A stretch of 64,000 nucleotides of DNA from Nitrospira sp. (GTDB lineage: Bacteria > Nitrospirota > Nitrospiria > Nitrospirales > Nitrospiraceae). Below are positions 58,798-64,000 of this stretch, piece by piece. A program made the translations under genes and the position numbers. The stretch is taken from assembly GCA_005116955.1 (NCBI GenBank), contig SWDI01000005.1:62001-126000 (forward strand), given 5' to 3'. Within the stretch, counting starts at the first letter, position 1, and each line of letters begins with the position of its first letter. Under the pieces are notes generated by a model. That model was not told the origin of the DNA and searched no databases. It saw only the letters and a program-made list of their open reading frames with translations.

Positions 58798-59655
58798 TCA
58801 CCCCCCTTCCCGTACGACAATCCGATTTTCGTACCGGAGATCCACCTCGTTCGCTCCGCGTCCGCGACCGTCAAAGTTCAACGTTTTGAGTGTCGGTTTG
58901 ACGCGTCGGAACCGTTCCCACTGCTCTCCGACCGCTGCCTCCCCGAATTGAAATCGCACTCCCTGTACAAGCGCGATGAGGTTTGACGGGTTTTCGGCGT
59001 TTACTTGTAGCCGACCTTCGAAGGTTTGTCCGACTAAATGTGCAAGCTCGATGCCCGACGCAATGACCTGCTTTACCGACTCAGTCTCTTCCAGTAGACC
59101 TTTGGAATCGATTCCCGTCACAAGAGGCAACGCATCATCATCGGTCTGACCGAGCCTGGTCAGCACATGCCCCTCCGCATCAGTCAGAAAGTTCTGAGAG
59201 TCGGCACGGATGACTGCGGCTGGTTTTCGCTCAACCAGGGATATACGTAACTCATGAAACAGAACGCGGGTCACTTCGGCTTCTTTGACCCACGGGTGAG
59301 ATTCCACCTGCTCCTTAATAACACTCGTGACAATATGGTGGAGGCCCGTACCAGATTTCACCTTCGCAAGATCGAGCACTTTCTGCCTATCGATGTGATG
59401 GCCTCCTTCGATCGTGATGGTCTTAATCTCCAGCAATGCTTGGAGCGCAGGGCCAGTGTATTTCACACTGATCACGATGATCCCTGCCACGAATACCGTA
59501 CCGATGATCACGCCAGCCCATCGAGTAAGGGCCTTTCGTCTGGCTGTTGTCCCCTGTTGGACTTCCCTCCCCGCTCTCTCTCCTTCCGGACCCTTCCACT
59601 GATTTTTTCGTGGCTCCACGGGAGAAGGTCGCCGTTTTCTTCTCAAGAATGGCAT
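58798..59655 (-). CDS. ftsQ: Cell division protein FtsQ
   Basis: 285 residues: basic cytoplasmic N-terminus, one membrane helix (AGVIIGTVFVAGIIVISV), then a POTRA domain (ITIEGGHHIDRQKVL) and beta domain outside the membrane. ATG 59655 is preferred because AAGGAG is 8 bases upstream; a GTG three codons earlier overlaps that site. ftsQ and ftsA share this start architecture. Confidence 0.9.
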   Translation of the reverse strand: MPFLRRKRRPSPVEPRKNQWKGPEGERAGREVQQGTTARRKALTRWAGVIIGTVFVAGIIVISVKYTGPALQALLEIKTITIEGGHHIDRQKVLDLAKVKSGTGLHHIVTSVIKEQVESHPWVKEAEVTRVLFHELRISLVERKPAAVIRADSQNFLTDAEGHVLTRLGQTDDDALPLVTGIDSKGLLEETESVKQVIASGIELAHLVGQTFEGRLQVNAENPSNLIALVQGVRFQFGEAAVGEQWERFRRVKPTLKTLNFDGRGRGANEVDLRYENRIVVREGG

Positions 59656-59660
59656 CGCAC

Positions 59661-60638
59661 TCACTCCTTCGGCACCACCTGCGAAAAGCGATTCGCACGA
59701 TCAAGGGCCGACTGCAGAATCCGTTCGACTAAGACATCGTACGCAATCCCAACTTGAGCTGCGGCCATGGGCAAAAGACTCGTCTCCGTCATGCCGGGAA
59801 CCGTATTGATCTCCAAGACATAGGGCCGACCCCTCGAAGTGATCCGAAAATCCACGCGAGCAGCCCCCTCGCACTCCAACGCCTCGTAGGTTCGCCTCGC
59901 TAGTTCACTGATGTGGCGCATCACCTTGGGAGGGAACGGAGCGGGACAGAGGTACTGAGTCTTGCCCTTCTGATACTTTGCCGAGAAGTCGTAAAAACCC
60001 TCAGGCGCCACGATTTCAATGGCAGGGAGCACGGCGGGACCTTCCGCCGTTGTTCCCAGAATGGAAACGGCAGCTTCATGTCCAGGAATATAACTCTCCA
60101 CCAGCGCCTCTGGATCATAGCGATGCGCAAGGGCGAGCGCCTCTTTCCATTGAGTGCGGCGACGCACGATCGTCACCCCAATCGTAGAACCCTGCGAAAC
60201 CGGCTTGACGACAATCGGCAATTTCAGTTTGGTCTGCCTCAGAACCTTCGCCAATGACGACCTGTCACATGCGCGCACAACGGTGCCGGCCGGTAGCGGG
60301 ATACCATGTGCGGCCAATAGCATTTTTGTGGCTGCCTTGTGCATGCCTACGGCACTTGCACGTATACCGGATCCGGTATAGGGAATTCCCAACGTCTCGA
60401 GAAATCCCTGGATGGTTCCGTCTTCACCGCCCGGTCCGTGCAACGAGAGAAACGCAATGGCGACTTTCTGATCCTCCAAATCTCGATGCAGACGATCGGT
60501 GACATCGATGGCCACCGCATCGTATCCTTGACGGATCAGGGCCTGATGAACAGCCTGACCGGTCTTGAGTGAAATATCCCGTTCTGAAGAGCGTCCTCCC
60601 ATGAGCACGCCGATCCGGGCATTTGTTAGACGACCCAT
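59661..60638 (-). CDS. ddl: D-alanine-D-alanine ligase
   Basis: 325 residues, ATP-grasp enzyme making the dipeptide of peptidoglycan. MGGRSSERDISL N-terminal motif, HGPGGEDGTIQG and the C-terminal LEINTVPGMTETSLLPMAA active-site segment are intact. Between murB and ftsQ, as in many dcw clusters. Confidence 0.96.
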   Translation of the reverse strand: MGRLTNARIGVLMGGRSSERDISLKTGQAVHQALIRQGYDAVAIDVTDRLHRDLEDQKVAIAFLSLHGPGGEDGTIQGFLETLGIPYTGSGIRASAVGMHKAATKMLLAAHGIPLPAGTVVRACDRSSLAKVLRQTKLKLPIVVKPVSQGSTIGVTIVRRRTQWKEALALAHRYDPEALVESYIPGHEAAVSILGTTAEGPAVLPAIEIVAPEGFYDFSAKYQKGKTQYLCPAPFPPKVMRHISELARRTYEALECEGAARVDFRITSRGRPYVLEINTVPGMTETSLLPMAAAQVGIAYDVLVERILQSALDRANRFSQVVPKE

Positions 60639-60658
60639 CGTTACAACGACTCCCTTCG

Positions 60659-61609
60659 CTATACTTCACCCACGACTTTCAACTCCAGCTCCAATTTGAT
60701 CCCCATCTTTCGCATAATTCCCGTACGTATCTTCTTGATAAGCGAGAGGACATCGGAGGCACTGGCCTGCCCTTGATTCACAATAAAATTGGCATGCTTC
60801 ATCGAGACCTGTGCATCACCGACTGATGTGCCCTTGAACCCTGTCGCTTCAACGACTCGCCCTGCCGAATCGTTCAGCGGATTCTTGAACACACAGCCGG
60901 CGCTCGGTAGCGTAAGCGGCTGCGTATCACGGCGGTAGTGGAGATAGTCTTTTACGACCTTTTCGATATCTGCTCGCACTCCCGACCTCAGTTGCAGCCA
61001 TACTCCGACCACCACACCCAGCGGCAATGTCGCCCGGCGATACCCAAATTCGATCGCCTCTGCGGAACAGTCCATCAGTGCGCCTTTCGGGGACACAATC
61101 CGAACGGCTTTCACTGAGTCTTTCATCTCACCGAGCCGTGTCCCTGCATTCATCACGACACACCCTGCGACAGTGCCGGGAATACCGGCCGCCCACTCCA
61201 ATCCCGCCAAGGACCGGCGGATGGCATGACCGATCAGCGTCGGCATGCCGACACCTCCTTCGGCATACAACACGGATCCTGGTTCTTCTTTAATCGCACG
61301 TAATTTCCCCAAACTAACCACCACACCCCGAATGCCTTTGTCCCGAACCAGGAGGTTGGTGCCACCCAACACAAAGATCGGAAGCTTTTGCTCATGCGTC
61401 TGTTTGGTGAGCTGAACAACATCCTCCACGTCAGCCGGCTCCACCAACACATCAGCGGGACCACCAATATGGAATGACGTGTACTCTCTAAGCGGGGCAT
61501 TGAAGCGAACCACCCCTCGAACGCCGGCCACGGCAGACTCCAATCTGCGCTGTACCCGCATTGGTCGTCCCTTCGCTCCATCTGTGTGCATCGATGCGTC
61601 ATGGGCCAT
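60659..61609 (-). CDS. murB: UDP-N-acetylenolpyruvoylglucosamine reductase
   Basis: 316 residues, FAD enzyme of UDP-MurNAc synthesis. The FAD-binding YTSFHIGGPADVLVEP, FVLGGTNLLVRD, AAGIPGTVAGCVVMNAG and SAGCVFKNP segments match the type I family. ATG 61609 overlaps the murC stop by one base (TGATG). Confidence 0.95.
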   Translation of the reverse strand: MAHDASMHTDGAKGRPMRVQRRLESAVAGVRGVVRFNAPLREYTSFHIGGPADVLVEPADVEDVVQLTKQTHEQKLPIFVLGGTNLLVRDKGIRGVVVSLGKLRAIKEEPGSVLYAEGGVGMPTLIGHAIRRSLAGLEWAAGIPGTVAGCVVMNAGTRLGEMKDSVKAVRIVSPKGALMDCSAEAIEFGYRRATLPLGVVVGVWLQLRSGVRADIEKVVKDYLHYRRDTQPLTLPSAGCVFKNPLNDSAGRVVEATGFKGTSVGDAQVSMKHANFIVNQGQASASDVLSLIKKIRTGIMRKMGIKLELELKVVGEV

Positions 61610-63000
61610 CAAGCAGACTCAAGCCGTGCAAGAATCCCAGTTCCAGCCTTCCAGATATCGCCCGCCCCCAACGTAAGAACAAGATCGCCCGGTCTGAGAT
61701 GAGGCAGTACCTGATCCGGTAGCGTTTCCTTGCGCTCGAGGAAGGTCACAGATGGATGCCCTGCCGCCTTGATCGTTTCGGCAAGGGCCGCTCCAGAAAC
61801 TCCCGGTATCGGTGATTCACCGGCCGGATAAATTTCTGTCATGAACAGCATATCGGCGTGCGCAAAGGCATCCGCAAAATCTCCGATGCAATCCCGCGTC
61901 CGGCTATATCGATGCGGCTGGAAAAGAACCACCAATCGACGGTCCCATCCCTGCTTGGCAGCCGCAAGAGTTGCTTTCACCTCAGTGGGATGATGGCCAT
62001 AGTCGTCGACAACCATGATGCCGCCGGCTTCGCCTCGCAAATGAAACCGCCGTTCAACTCCTGTAAAGGCCGCCAACCCTTTGCGAATCAGGTCAACAGG
62101 AATCTCTAGCTCGATCCCGATAGCAATGGCGACCAGCGCATTGGAAACGTTGTGGATCCCCGGCACAGCCAAGCGAAAGGGACCAAGATTCTTCCCGCGA
62201 AAATGAGCCCTGAACTCGGCACTCCATTGCTTCAAGCTAATATCGGTTGCCTTGAAATCGGGTGCCACCCCATCCCGATCCCGAAGCCCGTAGGTGTGAT
62301 ACTGCTTGACCAGGCGAGGGAACAGTGCGGCCAGACGATCATCATCGGCACACAAAACCGCCACACCGTAAAACGGTATTTTATTGATGAATTCGAGAAA
62401 GCTCTCGTTGATGCGCTCCATCGACCCGTAATGATCAAGGTGCTCACGGTCCAGATTGGTCACCGCCACGATGGTCGGAGAGAGACGAAGAAATGATCCA
62501 TCACTTTCGTCTGCTTCCGCCACAAGCAAGTCGCCTCGTCCAAGCCGTGCATGGCTACCCAAAGCATTGACCTTGCCTCCAATCACCATTGTGGGGTCGA
62601 GGCCACCTTGCGCCAACACGTTGGCGACCATGGATGTCGTCGTGGTCTTTCCATGGGCACCGGCGATAGCTACCCCAAACTTCAGACGCATCAGCTCCGC
62701 CAACATCTCCGCCCGCGGAATGACTGGAATCTGCTTGCTCTTCGCTACCACAACTTCCGGGTTACTTGCCGCCACGGCGGAGGAAATGACCACGACTTGC
62801 GCCTCCCCCACATTGGACTCCTGATGCCCAATGAACACTTTCCCACCGAGTTCTTCCAGTCGCCTCGTCGTCTCCGAAACACTCAGATCTGAACCGGTCA
62901 CCTTGTATCCCATCGTGAGCAGCACTTCTGCGATGCCACTCATGCCGGCCCCGCCAATTCCGACGAGATGAATCTGCTGTATTTTTCGAAACAGTGTCAT
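61609..63000 (-). CDS. murC: UDP-N-acetylmuramate-L-alanine ligase
   Basis: 463 residues from ATG 63000 (MTLFRKIQQIHLVGIGG). The N-terminal UDP loop VGIGGAGMSGIAEVL and the ATP loop GAHGKTTTTSMVA are present, with the C-terminal DDYGHHPTEVKATL and PHRYSRT motifs. An in-frame extension of 33 residues reaches back over the murG 3' end but lacks family sequence. Adds L-Ala to UDP-MurNAc. Confidence 0.96.
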   Translation of the reverse strand: MTLFRKIQQIHLVGIGGAGMSGIAEVLLTMGYKVTGSDLSVSETTRRLEELGGKVFIGHQESNVGEAQVVVISSAVAASNPEVVVAKSKQIPVIPRAEMLAELMRLKFGVAIAGAHGKTTTTSMVANVLAQGGLDPTMVIGGKVNALGSHARLGRGDLLVAEADESDGSFLRLSPTIVAVTNLDREHLDHYGSMERINESFLEFINKIPFYGVAVLCADDDRLAALFPRLVKQYHTYGLRDRDGVAPDFKATDISLKQWSAEFRAHFRGKNLGPFRLAVPGIHNVSNALVAIAIGIELEIPVDLIRKGLAAFTGVERRFHLRGEAGGIMVVDDYGHHPTEVKATLAAAKQGWDRRLVVLFQPHRYSRTRDCIGDFADAFAHADMLFMTEIYPAGESPIPGVSGAALAETIKAAGHPSVTFLERKETLPDQVLPHLRPGDLVLTLGAGDIWKAGTGILARLESA

Positions 63001-63061
63001 GCGAGCCTGCCTTTGTCGTCCCGCTGAAGTCCGTGACCGAATCCCTTGTTCACCAACAACG

Positions 63062-64000
63062 CTAACCTCCGGTTGCTCTAGTAGATTGATTGATGTCATG
63101 TGTCACTCCCATGAGCGTGTAACATTCACCGACGATCACTTCGCCGGCATCGATTCGTCTCATCTCCACACTCTTCCGTTGCATCGTCCCCAGCCGTTGC
63201 GGATCCGACAAAACAGCGTCGATCATCTCACTCAGTCTTACTCCGGTGAGATCGGCCTGCGGAAACACAATGGCCCCTCCCGCCGCCTCCATCGCCCGCG
63301 CATTCTTCATCTGGTGATCATAGATCGCCGTCGGTAACGGAATCAGAATCGCGGCTTTTCCACAGGCCGTCAGTTCGGCAATCGTCATCGCGCCAGCACG
63401 AGCCACCACCAGATCGGCCGTCCGAAGAACAGCCGGCATATCGTAGAGAAACGGGACAATCTTGGCTTGGATGCCCAATGTTCGGTACGTTTCACTGACT
63501 CGCTCGTAATCTCCCTCGCCCGTCTGATGCGTGATGGTCAGGCCTGGAAACCGTTGGCTCAGCAGGGGTAATCCTTCCAACACCGCGCTGTTGATGGCCT
63601 TGGCCCCCTGGCTTCCACCAAAAATGAGCAGGTGTTGGCCACCCTGCTTGGTTGACGCGCTGTTGTCGGGCTGCACCAAAAAATCCTGTCGAATCGGTGT
63701 CCCCACCACGCGCACCTTCCGCCGGTCAAAGGAAGTCCCGGCCGACTCAAATGCCAAAAAAATCCGCTGCGCAAAAGGAGCAACGACTTTGTTAGCCAAT
63801 CCGGGATAGGCATTGGGCTCCAGAATCACCCGGGCAATTCCTTTCAGGGCAGCAGCAACCAACATGGTCGGACTCGTGTAGCCCCCCACTCCAATCACGA
63901 GATCAGCCTGCCGCCGCTTCAGAAGTTCCAGTGATTGCCAAATCCCAATAGGCACGGAAAAGACTCCCCGCATGACGTCCAGTAGCCCCTTTCCCATCAC
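63062..64000 (-). CDS. murG: UDP-N-acetylglucosamine transferase MurG (5' end beyond window)
   Basis: 312 residues are visible; the first roughly 45-60 residues, including the N-terminal glycine-rich loop, lie outside the window. GGYTSPTMLVAA, LIFGGSQGAKAIN and the C-terminal ARAGAMTIAELTACGKAAILIP are the sugar-nucleotide and lipid-substrate motifs. It makes lipid II from lipid I. Start of the visible dcw cluster; ftsW and mur ligases E/F/D are presumably further right. Confidence 0.95.
   Translation of the reverse strand: MMGKGLLDVMRGVFSVPIGIWQSLELLKRRQADLVIGVGGYTSPTMLVAAALKGIARVILEPNAYPGLANKVVAPFAQRIFLAFESAGTSFDRRKVRVVGTPIRQDFLVQPDNSASTKQGGQHLLIFGGSQGAKAINSAVLEGLPLLSQRFPGLTITHQTGEGDYERVSETYRTLGIQAKIVPFLYDMPAVLRTADLVVARAGAMTIAELTACGKAAILIPLPTAIYDHQMKNARAMEAAGGAIVFPQADLTGVRLSEMIDAVLSDPQRLGTMQRKSVEMRRIDAGEVIVGECYTLMGVTHDINQSTRATGG

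Overview
The window reads as a stretch of a Nitrospira-type chromosome (Nitrospirota, autotrophic nitrite oxidisers). The main reason is its set of reductive TCA (rTCA) genes: a two-subunit ATP-citrate lyase, aconitase, a monomeric isocitrate dehydrogenase, a soluble-type fumarate reductase pair and a five-gene 2-oxoacid:ferredoxin oxidoreductase. No nitrite oxidoreductase, rRNA, tRNA, CRISPR array or intact insertion sequence was seen. The genus is an inference from gene content.

Layout. 1-10.1 kb: rTCA operon on the minus strand, aclB-aclA-acn-icd-frdB-frdA (frdA runs off the left edge), with a good sigma70 promoter candidate before aclB and hairpins in several gaps. 10.2-15.9 kb: mutM, a small phosphatase, an intergenic inverted repeat, small hypothetical proteins, an accessory patch (HEPN-like gene with a G10 tract upstream, a brnT/brnA toxin-antitoxin pair, a tiny basic ORF apparently starting at ATT) and an Rsm22/METTL17-like methyltransferase. 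15.97-20.1 kb: five-subunit 2-oxoacid:ferredoxin oxidoreductase operon behind its own promoter, separated from the preceding convergent gene by a near-perfect bidirectional terminator. 20.5-22.6 kb: plus-strand operon with a stand-alone MTHFR C-terminal domain protein, queF, apaH and a DUF309 protein. 22.6-25.2 kb: folD-metF-panB (C1 folate and pantothenate). 25.4-27.0 kb: secreted beta-propeller protein and a Cys/His-rich protein.

27.1-36.1 kb: a long minus-strand operon, rpsF-ssb-rpsR-yceD-rpmF-plsX-fabH-fabD-fabG-acpP-fabF-rnc, then a secreted cyclophilin; it joins ribosome assembly to fatty-acid initiation and elongation. 36.1-41.4 kb is accessory: a decayed gene-poor stretch, a Fic protein with nested operator-like repeats over its promoter and start codon, a truncated tpm pseudogene, a nucleotidyltransferase cassette, an intact tpm, and a sterol-desaturase-family membrane protein.

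41.7-51.4 kb: minus-strand housekeeping run, pgsA, pilC, pilS-pilR, ispE, prs, rplY, pth, ychF. 51.5-53.0 kb: a small conserved gene and a beta-lactamase-fold serine hydrolase that converge with overlapping stop codons. 53.1-64.0 kb: the division and cell-wall (dcw) cluster murG(partial)-murC-murB-ddl-ftsQ-ftsA-ftsZ followed by pgeF, yggS, proC, yggT and divIVA. FtsZ has two copies of its C-terminal partner-binding peptide. The most unusual items are the Fic control region, the tpm duplication flanking the nucleotidyltransferase cassette, the ATT-start ORF beside brnTA, the G10 tract, and the tandem FtsZ tails.
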